A DNA stretch of 64,000 nt from JBBRHQ01 sp963725315 (GCA_963725315.1 CAVRYA010000001.1:186001-250000); one strand, 5' to 3'. Positions 15,856-24,665 are shown, numbered from the stretch's first letter. A program made the numbers and translations. Notes: generated by a model not told the origin, from the letters alone.

Positions 15856-17816
15856 GCTGGCCTCCAGTTTAGGTCGGTCGCGGGCACTGTAGGACGGCAG
15901 GGATTCGGCTGCGTACCCTTGGACGCATGGACGATCTCTACCGCGATCAGATCCTCGATCACTACAAGCGGCCCCACAACTTCGGCCGGCTCGAGCATCC
16001 GGACCTCTCCTTCGAGGACACCAATCCCTTCTGCGGCGACGAGCAGCACGTGACGATCCGGCTCGACGACGAGGGGAGGGTGGCCGAGGTCGCCTTCGAC
16101 GGCAAGGGATGCGCGATCTCGACCGCCGCCACCTCGCTGCTCACCGACGAGCTTTCCGGGATGAGCAGGGAGGAGATCCTGCGGCTGCCGAAGGAGTTCG
16201 TCCTCGACCTGCTCGGGATCGAGATCTCCGCGACCCGGATGAAGTGCGCCCTGCTCGGGCTCAAGGTGCTGAAGGGCGCGAGCCTCGGGCAGAGCGCCGA
16301 CTGGGAGGACGAGGGCGAGCGGGGCGACCCGGCCGAGGCCGGGCTCGACCTCCCCTAGCTCGGGCTCCCCCGGCTCGTATCCGGGCAGCGCGAAGGCGAC
16401 GCGGGCGCCGCCCAGGGGTGAGCGCGAGGCGGCGATCCGGCCCCCGTGCGCCTCGACTATCGCCTTGGCGATCGCCAGCCCCAGACCGCTTCCGCCGGTG
16501 CGCCGCGAGCGCGAGGCGTCGGCGCGGTGGAAACGGTCGAACACCCGCTCGCGCTCCTCGGCCGGGATGCCAGGGCCGTCGTCGTCCACCTCGATCTCGA
16601 GGCTCCCCCCCGATCCGGTGGCGAGGACCCTGACGCGACCGCCGGGGCCGGCGTGCTCCTCCGCGTTGGCGATCAGGTTGCGGATCACCTGCGCCAGTCG
16701 GTCGGGGTCGCCTCGGACCGTCCCGCCCGGCGCCGCGGCCAGCTCGACCCCCGCGCCCGAGCCCCGCTCGGCGACGGCGACCAGCTCCTCGAGGAACGGC
16801 GCCACCGCGATCGGCTCGGTCGCCAGGCCGCCCTCCTCGTCGACACGGGCGAGGACCAGGAGGTCGTCGACGAGGCGATCCATGCGGTCGATCTCCCGGC
16901 TCACGGTGCGCTCGGCCTCCCGCACCCGTTGCGGCGAGGGGTCCGGCTCGAGGGCGAGGACCTCGAGCTGGCCGCGAATCGCGGTCAGCGGGGTGCGCAG
17001 CTCGTGCGATGCATCGGAGACGAAGCTGCGCTGTCGCGCAAAGGCATCCTCGAGGCGGTCGAGCATGTGGTCGAACGACTCCGCCAGGGTGCGCACCTCG
17101 TCGCGGGGGCCAGAGGCTCCGATGCGGCGATCGAGCCCGCCGGCGTCGACCTCGGTTGCGATCCGCGCCATCCGTCGCAGCGGCGCCGCTGTGCGGGCGG
17201 CGAGCAGGTAGCCGGCGATCAGCGCCGCGGCAAGGGTCAGGGCGCCGACCAGGAGAAACGTGCGAGAGACCTCCGACTGCGCGCGCTCGACCGATTCGAG
17301 AGGCTCACCCGCCCGGATCACCGCCGCCGGCCTTCCCCCCAGCCCGCGCCATCGCGTGGTCAGCATCCGGACGCTTCCGGCGTCGATGAAATCGAGGTCT
17401 GCGTATCCCTCGGGGGCGGTGCGAAGGGCAGCCGCCTGGCGTCTCTCCTCGTCACCGGCGCCGGCCGGCTCGTCCCGATCGACATGGCCGCGCAGCAGCT
17501 CCGGCTGGTTGGTGACGACGCCGGCGCCGGGGACAGTGACCACCAGCAGGCTCGCGGGCGCCCCGAAGGTCTGCGCCTCGACGAAGGAGCGCGCCGCGGC
17601 GGCGATCGCCTCAGGCTCGGGCGGTGCCGCGGCGAGCCTCCCGGCCAGCGCGGCCGTCTGGCCGCGCAGGTCGCGGTCGATCCGTGAGCGAAGCTCGGAG
17701 CCGGTGGCGCGATAGACGGCGACGAAGGTAACCGCCAGGGCTGCGATGACGATCGCCGCGATCGAGGCGGCGAGCCGACCGCGGAGCCCGAAGCGAGGCA
17801 CTGGGGTGGGGCTCAA
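15852..17816 (-). CDS. OmpR-type sensor histidine kinase; open frame overruns sufU antisense
   Basis: Begins at ATG 17816. A first membrane helix (LAASIAAIVIAALAVTFVAVY), a ~150-residue extracytoplasmic region, a second helix (TFLLVGALTLAAALIAGYLL), HAMP, H-box FVSDASHELRTPLTAIRGQ, N-box QVIRNLIANAEEHA, and G-boxes DDDGPGIP and GGSGLGLAIAKAIVEAHGG. The conserved kinase ends at ALPGYEPGE, near 16360-16385. The visible frame then continues ~170 codons antisense to sufU to a TGA at 15852. A single extra base near 16358-16375 would instead end it at the TAG at 16355-16357, back to back with the sufU stop. I think the true end is there. Partner of the regulator at 17813. Confidence 0.85.
   Translation of the reverse strand: MSPTPVPRFGLRGRLAASIAAIVIAALAVTFVAVYRATGSELRSRIDRDLRGQTAALAGRLAAAPPEPEAIAAAARSFVEAQTFGAPASLLVVTVPGAGVVTNQPELLRGHVDRDEPAGAGDEERRQAAALRTAPEGYADLDFIDAGSVRMLTTRWRGLGGRPAAVIRAGEPLESVERAQSEVSRTFLLVGALTLAAALIAGYLLAARTAAPLRRMARIATEVDAGGLDRRIGASGPRDEVRTLAESFDHMLDRLEDAFARQRSFVSDASHELRTPLTAIRGQLEVLALEPDPSPQRVREAERTVSREIDRMDRLVDDLLVLARVDEEGGLATEPIAVAPFLEELVAVAERGSGAGVELAAAPGGTVRGDPDRLAQVIRNLIANAEEHAGPGGRVRVLATGSGGSLEIEVDDDGPGIPAEERERVFDRFHRADASRSRRTGGSGLGLAIAKAIVEAHGGRIAASRSPLGGARVAFALPGYEPGEPELGEVEPGLGRVAPLALVLPVGALPEARALQHLEPEQGALHPGRGDLDPEQVEDELLRQPQDLLPAHPGKLVGEQRGGGGRDRASLAVEGDLGHPPLVVEPDRHVLLVAAEGIGVLEGEVRMLEPAEVVGPLVVIEDLIAVEIVHASKGTQPNPCRPTVPATDLNWRPA
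15927..16358 (+). CDS. sufU: SufU, zinc-dependent sulfur-transfer partner of SufS
   Basis: 143 residues. MDDLYRDQILDHYKRPHNFG is the standard SufU/IscU start. Conserved cysteines are Cys36 (NPFCGDE, with Asp38), Cys62 (GKGCAIS) and Cys107 (RMKCALL). SufU takes persulfide from SufS at a zinc site and hands it on for cluster assembly on SufBCD. The kinase open frame on the other strand runs through the whole gene; conservation shows that sufU is the real coding sequence here. Confidence 0.93.
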   Translation: MDDLYRDQILDHYKRPHNFGRLEHPDLSFEDTNPFCGDEQHVTIRLDDEGRVAEVAFDGKGCAISTAATSLLTDELSGMSREEILRLPKEFVLDLLGIEISATRMKCALLGLKVLKGASLGQSADWEDEGERGDPAEAGLDLP

Positions 17817-18484
17817 GGGGAGGTGAGCCTGTAGCCGACGGAGCGAACTGTCTCGATCGGGGGCTTCTCGCCGGCCACCGTGAGACGCCGGCGCAGGTAG
17901 CCGATGTAGACCGAGACGACGTTGGTGCCGGGATCGTGCCCGTAGCCCCAGACAGCGGCGAGGATGCGCTCGCGGGTGAGGACCTCGCCGGGGTGGCGAA
18001 TCAGGAAGGCGAGCAGGTCACACTCCCGGGCCGAGAGGCGGATCGTCTCCCCCGACCGCTCGGCCGTGCGCCGGATCAGGTCCAGCTCGATGCCGGCGGC
18101 CCGCAACCGGGTCGGCTCTCCCCCTTCCGGCGCTCGCAGATGGGCCCGCACCCGGGCCTCGAGCTCCTCGAAGGAGAAGGGCTTGGTGACGTAGTCGCGG
18201 GCGCCGCGGTCGAGGCCCTCGACCCGATCGGAGACCTCGGTCCGGGCGGTCAGCAGGATCACCGGCAGCTCCGGCTCGGCGCGGCGAATCGCTTCGAGGA
18301 CCTCGAGCCCGTCACGGCCCGGGAGCATCCGGTCGAGGATCACCAGGTCGAAGCCACCCTCGAGCGCCAGACGCTCGCCTTCGATTCCGTCGGCTGCCGA
18401 ACGGACCTCGTAGCCGTCGGCCTCAAGGCCCCGGCAGATGAAATCCGCGATCGCGGACTCGTCCTCGACGATCAGGATCCGCAC
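17813..18484 (-). CDS. OmpR-family response regulator
   Basis: 223 residues. Receiver domain: ILIVEDESAIADFI, phospho-Asp in LVILDRMLPGRDGLEVL, Thr in LLTARTEVSDRV, Lys in YVTKPFSFEEL. C-terminal winged helix with LSARECDLLAFLIRHPGEVLTR and NVVSVYIGYLRRRL. The stop overlaps the kinase start by 4 bases. It is divergent from the flavinylation-like module at 18596, a plausible target. Confidence 0.94.
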   Translation of the reverse strand: MRILIVEDESAIADFICRGLEADGYEVRSAADGIEGERLALEGGFDLVILDRMLPGRDGLEVLEAIRRAEPELPVILLTARTEVSDRVEGLDRGARDYVTKPFSFEELEARVRAHLRAPEGGEPTRLRAAGIELDLIRRTAERSGETIRLSARECDLLAFLIRHPGEVLTRERILAAVWGYGHDPGTNVVSVYIGYLRRRLTVAGEKPPIETVRSVGYRLTSP

Positions 18485-18595
18485 CTGGCCGATGCTAGAC
18501 AGAGGGCCCGCGGCGGCGCGGGTCGCGCCGCAAAGCTAAGAGGAATCTCACCCAATCCTTAGGGCCCGCTTCGGCTTCCGCGCGATCTTCTCCGG

Positions 18596-18994
18596 ATGGA
18601 ACCGGCAAGGCTCGATGAGCGGCGGCATGCCGCGATCCGCAAGCTCGCCCGCGCCCGTGCCCGGGCCGCTCGGGCACGGGCGCGGGCGATCGCCCTCCCG
18701 ATAGCGCTCTTCGGAATCCTCTGGCTGGCGGTCTTCGCCCAGATGGCGACCGGGAATGACCCGGCGCTGGGTGGGAGCAAGGCCGCGGGCAGCACGCCGC
18801 AGTCCGACTCGAAGAAGACGGCAAGCCATGTCAGGAGATCCGCGCCGCCCCGCCGGACACCTCCCGCCACCCAGCTCGCCTACGACCCTGCCACGGGGAC
18901 GATCGTCGAGGTCCCCGCGCCCCAGGGCCAAGGTGCGGCGCCCGCGCCGGCCCCCGCGCCCCCGCCGGCTCCCGTCACCACCTCGCAATCGTGA
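18596..18994 (+). CDS. single-pass membrane protein with Pro/Ala-rich tail, upstream of apbE
   Basis: 132 residues. A strongly basic, Arg/Ala-rich N-terminus (repeated ARARA) leads into one membrane helix (IALPIALFGILWLAVFAQMA), then a ~90-residue extracytoplasmic part that is Ser/Pro/Ala-rich. The exported part has YDPATGTIVEVP, loosely like the D-x-x-T/S-G-A-T/S site that ApbE enzymes flavinylate, though two positions differ. Its stop overlaps the apbE start. No known domain recognised; a role as FMN acceptor is only a hypothesis. Confidence 0.7.
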   Translation: MEPARLDERRHAAIRKLARARARAARARARAIALPIALFGILWLAVFAQMATGNDPALGGSKAAGSTPQSDSKKTASHVRRSAPPRRTPPATQLAYDPATGTIVEVPAPQGQGAAPAPAPAPPPAPVTTSQS

Positions 18995-19947
18995 GCGGCG
19001 GCGAGCCGGGCGACAGCTTCCGCTGCTTCGGCGGAACCGCGACGGTGATCGTCGGCGGCGGCGAGGATCCCGAGGAAGCGATCGCGCTCGCCCGCAGCCG
19101 GCTGCTCGACGCGCACATGCGGCTGTCGCGGTTCCTCCCGGACAGCGAGCTGACGAAGCTCAACTGCGATCCAGCACCGACCGTCCCGGCGAGCCCGCTG
19201 ATGCGCCGCCTGGTAGCCGCCGCCGCGGAAGCCGGGCTGCGAAGCGGCGGCCTGGTCGACGCCACCCTGCTCGGCCCGATCGAGGAGGCGGGGTACCGCT
19301 TCTCGCTCGAGAAGGCCACCGGCTCGATCCCCCTGCGCGAGGCGCTCGCCCAGGCCCCGGGGCGGCACCCGGCGACGGCAAGCTCCGCCCGGAGCTGGCG
19401 CCGGTTGTACATCGACGACGGTGCCGGCACGGTCTCAAGGCCGCCCGGTCTGCGCCTCGACAGCGGCGGGGTCGCCAAGGGTCTGCTCGCCGACCTGGTC
19501 GCCACCGGGTTGCGGGACCACCCCCAGTTCGTCGTCGATTGCTGTGGGGACATGCGTATCGGCGGTGCCGCGGGGGCCCCCCGGATCGTGCGCGTCGACG
19601 GGCCGTTCGGCGAGGGGACGATCTGCGAGCTCGAGATCGCCTCGGGCGGCGTCGCCACCAGCGGCATCGGGAGAAGGGCCTGGCGCAACCCCGATGGCAG
19701 CATTGGCCACCATCTGCTCGACCCCGGCAGCGGCAGGCCCGCCTTCACCGGGTTGGCCCAGGTCACCGCCCTGGCGCCCACCGCGAAGTTGGCGGAGGTG
19801 CTTGCCAAGACGGCCCTGCTCTCAGGCCCCGGGAAGGCGTGGGCCCAGCTTCCCTTCGGCGGGGTCATCGTCGATGACGAGGGCGTCGTCGAGCGGCTCC
19901 CCCCGAGGGTCGCCCGGCTCGGCGCGGTGGTGGAGGCGGTTGCGTGA
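18991..19947 (+). CDS. apbE: FAD:protein FMN transferase ApbE
   Basis: 318 residues from the GTG overlapping the upstream stop. Family motifs in order: SRFLPDSELTKLN, the LDSGGVAKGLLADLV box (binding and Mg site), DCCGDMRIGG where most ApbEs have NxGGD, VATSGIGRRAWRN, and HHLLDPGSGRPA. The enzyme attaches FMN to Thr/Ser of target proteins, normally outside the membrane. No signal peptide is visible. The next gene encodes a ferric-reductase-like membrane protein, as in known extracytoplasmic flavin electron-transfer clusters. Confidence 0.9.
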   Translation: MSGGEPGDSFRCFGGTATVIVGGGEDPEEAIALARSRLLDAHMRLSRFLPDSELTKLNCDPAPTVPASPLMRRLVAAAAEAGLRSGGLVDATLLGPIEEAGYRFSLEKATGSIPLREALAQAPGRHPATASSARSWRRLYIDDGAGTVSRPPGLRLDSGGVAKGLLADLVATGLRDHPQFVVDCCGDMRIGGAAGAPRIVRVDGPFGEGTICELEIASGGVATSGIGRRAWRNPDGSIGHHLLDPGSGRPAFTGLAQVTALAPTAKLAEVLAKTALLSGPGKAWAQLPFGGVIVDDEGVVERLPPRVARLGAVVEAVA

Positions 19948-20516
19948 TCGTCGAGCACCATCTCTTCTGGATCACCAGCAGGGCGGCCGGTACCGCCGCC
20001 CTGATCAGCGCCAGCGTCGCCGTCGCAGTCGGGCTGTTGATGTCCCGGCCCGGGGTCGACCGTTTCCCCCTGCGGGCGGCGCATGAGACGCTCTCGCTCG
20101 CGACCCTCGGGCTGGTCGGGTTGCATGGCGTCACCCTGCTCGGGGACTCCTACCTCAACCCCGGGCTTGCCGGGATCACGCTTCCCTTCGCGATGCCCTA
20201 CAGGCCGCTTTGGACCGGGCTCGGGATCATCGCGGCCTACGGGCTCGGCGGGCTCGGCCTCTCCTACTACCTGCGCGCCAGGATCGGGCCCGCCCGCTGG
20301 AAACGGCTCCACCGCTTCACGGCGCTGTTCTGGATCCTCGGCATCGCCCACTCGATCGGGGCCGGGACCGACGCGGGCCAGCTCTGGTTCCTGGTCGCGA
20401 TCGGCTGCGCGGTAATCCCGGCCGCCGTGCTGCTCGCCGGCACCCTGGCCCGCCGCGCCGGCCCGGCAATCGAAGCGTCCCGCGCTTCGCCCCCACCTGC
20501 CCGTCAGAGCACCTAG
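19944..20516 (+). CDS. ferric reductase-like transmembrane protein
   Basis: 190 residues, about six helices. Paired histidines suited to b-type heme lie in helices: HETLSLATLGLVGLHGVTLLG, RLHRFTALFWILGIAHSIGAG. This is the ferric reductase transmembrane domain pattern seen in MsrQ and YedZ. Its start overlaps the apbE stop. It would move electrons across the membrane to an external flavin acceptor. The stop lies inside a perfect palindrome, GCACCTAGGTGC. Confidence 0.85.
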   Translation: MIVEHHLFWITSRAAGTAALISASVAVAVGLLMSRPGVDRFPLRAAHETLSLATLGLVGLHGVTLLGDSYLNPGLAGITLPFAMPYRPLWTGLGIIAAYGLGGLGLSYYLRARIGPARWKRLHRFTALFWILGIAHSIGAGTDAGQLWFLVAIGCAVIPAAVLLAGTLARRAGPAIEASRASPPPARQST

Positions 20517-20596
20517 GTGCAGTTCTCACGCAACCAACGCCAACCCCGGGAGGGTGGACGACCTGGGCATGCCATGCAGCCATCGGGTCGGCCGGC

Positions 20597-21388
20597 TCAG
20601 CCGCTCTGGTCGCTGAGCGCGATCACCGCGAAGTGGGCCCCGTGGGGGTCGGCGAGCACGGCGAAGCGCCCCACAGGCAGGTCGATCGGCCCGAAGTTGA
20701 GCTGGCCCCCCAGCTCCTTGGCCTGCTCCACGGTCGCGTCGCAATCGGCGACCGCGAAGTACACCATCCAGTGCGCCGGAATCTCATCCGGAAGGCGGCC
20801 GCGGACGTCGAGCATCCCGCCGACGACCGCGTCGCCACCGTCGCGGTGCCACTGGTCATAGACGCCGCCGTCGGGCATCTCCGTCTCCTCCGCGGTCCAG
20901 CCGAAGACGGCGCCGTAGAACTCCTTGGCGCCGTCGGGATCACGGGTGTTCAGCTCGTTCCAGGAGAGCGAGACCGGCTCGTTGACCAGGCCCGCCCCCG
21001 GGAAGGTGCCGGGCTGCCAGATGCCGAAGACGGCCCCCCCGGGGTCGGAGAAGACCGCCATCCGGCCCATGTCCATGACGTCCATCGGCTCGGCGATCAC
21101 CGCGCCGCCCGCTTCCCTGACCGCGGCGGCGGTCGCGTCGGCGTCGGCCACGGCGACGTAGCTCGACCAGGCGGGCGGCTGGCCCTCGGCCATCAGCGGC
21201 ATCACCCCGGCCACGTCCTTGCCGCCGGCAGTCGCGCGCCGGTAGCCGCCGGTCTGCTCGGCGATCGGGCTCTCCGGGATCGACCAGCCGAAAAGGCTCT
21301 CGTAGAAGCTGACCGAGGCCTCCAGGTCCGGGGTTGATAGATCCACCCATGACGGGGTACCGGGCTCATGGCTGCTGATCTCGGGCAT
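20597..21388 (-). CDS. two-domain VOC (glyoxalase/bleomycin-resistance superfamily) protein
   Basis: 263 residues made of two tandem VOC units: SWVDLSTPDLEASVSFYESL to AVFSDPGGAVFGIWQPG, and SWNELNTRDPDGAKEFYGAV to FAVLADPHGAHFAVI. Similar proteins are annotated as hydroxylase or glyoxalase-like in actinobacteria. Substrate unknown. It stands alone between two convergent/divergent blocks. Confidence 0.88.
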   Translation of the reverse strand: MPEISSHEPGTPSWVDLSTPDLEASVSFYESLFGWSIPESPIAEQTGGYRRATAGGKDVAGVMPLMAEGQPPAWSSYVAVADADATAAAVREAGGAVIAEPMDVMDMGRMAVFSDPGGAVFGIWQPGTFPGAGLVNEPVSLSWNELNTRDPDGAKEFYGAVFGWTAEETEMPDGGVYDQWHRDGGDAVVGGMLDVRGRLPDEIPAHWMVYFAVADCDATVEQAKELGGQLNFGPIDLPVGRFAVLADPHGAHFAVIALSDQSG

Positions 21389-21517
21389 CTGGTTCGCTCC
21401 TTCTCGGTGGGACTCCGACTCTTTCAGATCCCCCTACCCGGTGATCCCGCCCCTTGATCCGCGCCACCGCGTCGGGTGGAGGCGCTAAAATCCGACTTCG
21501 GAGCTAGGTTTTACGTG

Positions 21518-21868
21518 ATGACCCGCACAACTCAGACGGATGCGCCTGCGATGAGCAAGAGGATCGAAGTCTGCGCGGTGACCGAGCTCGCCCCCGGCGA
21601 GTCGCGCCTGGTCGAGGCCGACGGGCGGAAGATCGGCGTCTTCAACTGCGGCGGCGACCTGCTGGCGATCGAGGACCGCTGCTCGCACGACGACGGTCCC
21701 CTGGCCGAGGGTGAGTTCGACCCCGAGGCCTGCACCGTCGAGTGCCCCCGCCACGGCTCCCTCTTCGACCTCGCCAGCGGCAGGCCGAAGACGCTTCCCG
21801 CCTATGCTCCGGTGCAGACGTTCCCGGTCGAGGTCGCCGGCGACACAATCACCCTGGAGGTGGACTAA
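21518..21868 (+). CDS. Rieske [2Fe-2S] ferredoxin of the Suf cluster
   Basis: 116 residues from ATG 21518; ATG 21551 is an alternative and the longer frame from 21476 is unlikely. Rieske ligands: Cys-x-His in DRCSHDDGP and Cys-x2-His in VECPRHGSLFDLASG. The fold resembles NirD/biphenyl-dioxygenase-type ferredoxins. It lies 4 bases before sufB, a pairing common in actinobacterial Suf operons, and probably supplies electrons for cluster assembly. A TAAAAT box at 21486-21491 could be the -10 of the operon promoter. Confidence 0.9.
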   Translation: MTRTTQTDAPAMSKRIEVCAVTELAPGESRLVEADGRKIGVFNCGGDLLAIEDRCSHDDGPLAEGEFDPEACTVECPRHGSLFDLASGRPKTLPAYAPVQTFPVEVAGDTITLEVD

Positions 21869-21872
21869 CCGC

Positions 21873-23306
21873 ATGGCAACACCCGAGGTCATCGCAGAGC
21901 AGCAGGACGTCGCCGGGATCAACGCCGACTACAAGGAGAAGTTCGGCTTCCACGATCCCGAGACCGGCTACGCCTACAAGGCGCCGAAGGGGCTATCCCG
22001 CGAGGTCGTCGAGTCGATCTCCGAATACAAGGACGAGCCGCAGTGGATGCGGGACTTCCGGCTGAAGGCGCTGGAGCACTTTGAGCAGCGCCCGACCCCG
22101 CATTGGGGTGGCAACCTAGAGCAGATCGACTTCGACGACATCCACTACTTCGTCCGCGCCTCGGATCGCAACAGCCGCGACTGGAGCGAGGTCCCCGACG
22201 ACATCAAGAACACCTTCGACAGGCTCGGCATCCCCGAGGCCGAGCGCAAGTTCCTGTCCGGGGTCGGCGCCCAGTACGAGTCGGAGGTCGTCTACCACCA
22301 GGTCAACGAGAAGCTCGAGGCCCAGGGCGTGATCTTCACCGACATGGACACCGCCCTGCGCGAGCATGAGGACCTGATCCGCGAGTACTGGGCCACCGTG
22401 ATCCCGCCCAACGACAACAAGCTGGCGGCGCTCAACTCCGCCGTCTGGTCGGGCGGCTCCTTCGTCTACGTCCCCGCCGGGGTCAAGGTCGAGATGCCGC
22501 TGCAGGCCTACTTCCGGATCAACACCGAGAACATGGGCCAGTTCGAGCGGACGCTGATCATCGCCGAGGAGGGCGCGGAGGTCCACTACATCGAGGGCTG
22601 TACGGCTCCGGTCTACTCGACCGACTCGCTGCACTCGGCGGTGGTCGAGATCGTCGCCAAGCCGAGCTCCCGGGTGCGCTACACCACGGTCCAGAACTGG
22701 TCCCAGAACGTCTACAACCTGGTCACCAAGCGAGCCGTCGCCCACGAGCGGGCGACGATGGAGTGGGTCGACTGCAATCTGGGCTCGAAGCTGACCATGA
22801 AGTACCCCTCGATCTACCTGCTCGGTCCCGAGGCCCACGGCGAGCTCCTCTCGATCGCCTTCGCCGGCTCAGGCCAGCACCAGGACGCCGGCGGCAAGAT
22901 CATCCACGCGGCGCCACGGACCTCCTCCTCGATCTTCTCCAAGTCGATCTCCAAGGACGGTGGCCGCAGCACCTACCGCGGCCTGCTGGAGATCGCCGGC
23001 GGCGCCACCGAGGCCCGCTCCAAGGTCGTCTGCGACGCGCTCCTGCTCGACGAGGACTCCCGCTCGGACACCTATCCGACGATCCGGATCGACGAGAACG
23101 ACGCCGATGTCGGCCACGAGGCAACCGTCTCGAAGATCGGCGACGAGCAGCTCTTCTACCTGCAGAGCCGCGGCCTCGACGAGGAGGAGGCCTCGAAGAT
23201 GATCGTCAACGGCTTCATCGAGCCGGTGACCAAGGAGCTGCCGATGGAGTACGCGGTCGAGCTCAACCGGCTGATCGAGCTGCAGATGGAGGGCAGCATT
23301 GGTTAG
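21873..23306 (+). CDS. sufB: Fe-S scaffold subunit SufB
   Basis: 477 residues from ATG 21873. Typical features: YKEKFGFHDPETGYAYKAPKGLS, FVYVPAGVKVEMPLQAYFRIN, EGCTAPVYSTDSLHSAVVE and the core RYTTVQNWSQNVYNLVTKR. The conserved C-terminal region has SDTYPTIRIDENDADVGHEA. SufB builds the nascent cluster with SufC and SufD. The sufD start lies inside the last codons. Confidence 0.96.
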   Translation: MATPEVIAEQQDVAGINADYKEKFGFHDPETGYAYKAPKGLSREVVESISEYKDEPQWMRDFRLKALEHFEQRPTPHWGGNLEQIDFDDIHYFVRASDRNSRDWSEVPDDIKNTFDRLGIPEAERKFLSGVGAQYESEVVYHQVNEKLEAQGVIFTDMDTALREHEDLIREYWATVIPPNDNKLAALNSAVWSGGSFVYVPAGVKVEMPLQAYFRINTENMGQFERTLIIAEEGAEVHYIEGCTAPVYSTDSLHSAVVEIVAKPSSRVRYTTVQNWSQNVYNLVTKRAVAHERATMEWVDCNLGSKLTMKYPSIYLLGPEAHGELLSIAFAGSGQHQDAGGKIIHAAPRTSSSIFSKSISKDGGRSTYRGLLEIAGGATEARSKVVCDALLLDEDSRSDTYPTIRIDENDADVGHEATVSKIGDEQLFYLQSRGLDEEEASKMIVNGFIEPVTKELPMEYAVELNRLIELQMEGSIG

Positions 23307-24486
23307 CGCCGCGGCGACCGAACCGGCTTGGCTTCAGGAGAGGCGCCGCAGAGGCGCCTCTCTCTCCGAGGAGCTGCCGCTTCCGGACGCCAAGGCCAAG
23401 GGCTGGGAGTTCACCGACCTCGCCGGTCTCGACCTCGACGGCTTCGTTCAGGCACCGGGCACCGCGCAGCGGGTGTCGGAGGCCTCCGAGGAGGGCGTCG
23501 TGGTGACCTCGCTGCGCGAGGCGGTCGAGACCCACGGTGATCTCCTCCACAGCCGGCTGGGCTCGCTGGTCTCGATGGAGGATCCATTCGTCGCCCGCAA
23601 CGACGCCGCCTGGAGCGACGGGGTCCTGATCCACGTCCCCAGCGGGGTCCGCGTGTCCGAGCCGATCAGGATCGAGCTCGGCCTCAATGAGCCGGGCTCG
23701 GCGCTCAACTGGCGCACCCTGATCGTCCTCGAGCCGGGAGCGGAGGCCGAGGTCTGGGAGCACCACGACTCGCTCGACGACGCGACCGAGGGGCTGCTCA
23801 ACTCGGTGGTCGAGCTGTCGGTCGGCGCGGGGGCCACGCTGCGCTACGTCTCCAGTCAGGACATCTCGGAGTCCGCCTGGATCTTCGCCACCCAGCGGGC
23901 CGAGGTCGAGCGCGACGGCAGGCTCGACTGGACGGCACTCGGGTTCGGCTCGGCCCGCGGCAAGGTGCGGATGGAGACGAAGCTGGCGGGGCCAGGCTCG
24001 GAGGCGCGGGTGACGGGCGGCTACGTCGGCGGGGCCGGACAGCACCTCGACTACGACACCACCCAGGAGCACGCGGCGCCGAACACCACCTCCGACCTCG
24101 CCTTCAGGGGCGTCCTCGGCGCCGGCTCGACCGCGGTCTGGCGAGGCATGATCAAGGTCGATCCCGGCGCCCAGCAGACCGACGCGTTCCAGGAGAGCCG
24201 CAACCTGCTGCTTTCCACCGAGGCGCACGCCGACGCGATCCCGGGCCTGGAGATCCTCGCCAACGACGTCCGCTGCACCCACGCCGCCGCGATCGCCCAG
24301 GTGGACCGCGACCAACTCTTCTACCTGACCTCGCGGGGCCTTGCGCCGGCCGAGGCGAAGGCGCTGATCGTCGAGGGCTTTCTCGAGTCGCTGGTCGAGC
24401 GGCTTGCCGAGGGGCCGGTACGCGAGCAGGTCTCGGCGGCGCTGGGGGACAGGCTGGCGCAGATCCTGGCTCAGCCGGGCGACTGA
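23299..24486 (+). CDS. sufD: Fe-S scaffold subunit SufD
   Basis: 395 residues from TTG 23299, overlapping sufB. KGWEFTDLAGLDLDGF near the N-terminus, then the beta-helix repeats and the SufBD core (GVLGAGSTAVWRGMIKVDPG, AQQTDAFQESRNLLLS, PGLEILANDVRCTHAAAI, FYLTSRGL). Partner of SufB in the SufBC2D complex. Its 3' end overlaps that of the small membrane protein on the other strand by 16 bases. Confidence 0.93.
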   Translation: MVSAAATEPAWLQERRRRGASLSEELPLPDAKAKGWEFTDLAGLDLDGFVQAPGTAQRVSEASEEGVVVTSLREAVETHGDLLHSRLGSLVSMEDPFVARNDAAWSDGVLIHVPSGVRVSEPIRIELGLNEPGSALNWRTLIVLEPGAEAEVWEHHDSLDDATEGLLNSVVELSVGAGATLRYVSSQDISESAWIFATQRAEVERDGRLDWTALGFGSARGKVRMETKLAGPGSEARVTGGYVGGAGQHLDYDTTQEHAAPNTTSDLAFRGVLGAGSTAVWRGMIKVDPGAQQTDAFQESRNLLLSTEAHADAIPGLEILANDVRCTHAAAIAQVDRDQLFYLTSRGLAPAEAKALIVEGFLESLVERLAEGPVREQVSAALGDRLAQILAQPGD

Positions 24487-24665
24487 CCCCGGTCCCCGTT
24501 CGGGCCCTGCCCGCGCCTGGCCCGCTCGCGCTCCTCGCGCTCCTTTCGCCGCTCGGCGATCGTCGTGCGGACGATTGCGAAGACGACGATCGCCACCGGC
24601 GGCACGTAGAGCAGCCAGATCCAATGCCCGGCGTGGGCAAGCGGCAATAGGGTCGCGGCGCTCAT
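24471..24665 (-). CDS. small membrane protein (64 aa)
   Basis: The ATG overlaps the stop of the large membrane protein (ATGA). One helix, WIWLLYVPPVAIVVFAIV, is followed by a highly charged tail (ERRKEREERERARRGQG). A longer in-frame reading to 25424 is only antisense to other frames of the neighbour and is rejected. Tight coupling suggests a subunit of, or partner to, the 465-residue protein. Confidence 0.65.
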   Translation of the reverse strand: MSAATLLPLAHAGHWIWLLYVPPVAIVVFAIVRTTIAERRKEREERERARRGQGPNGDRGQSPG

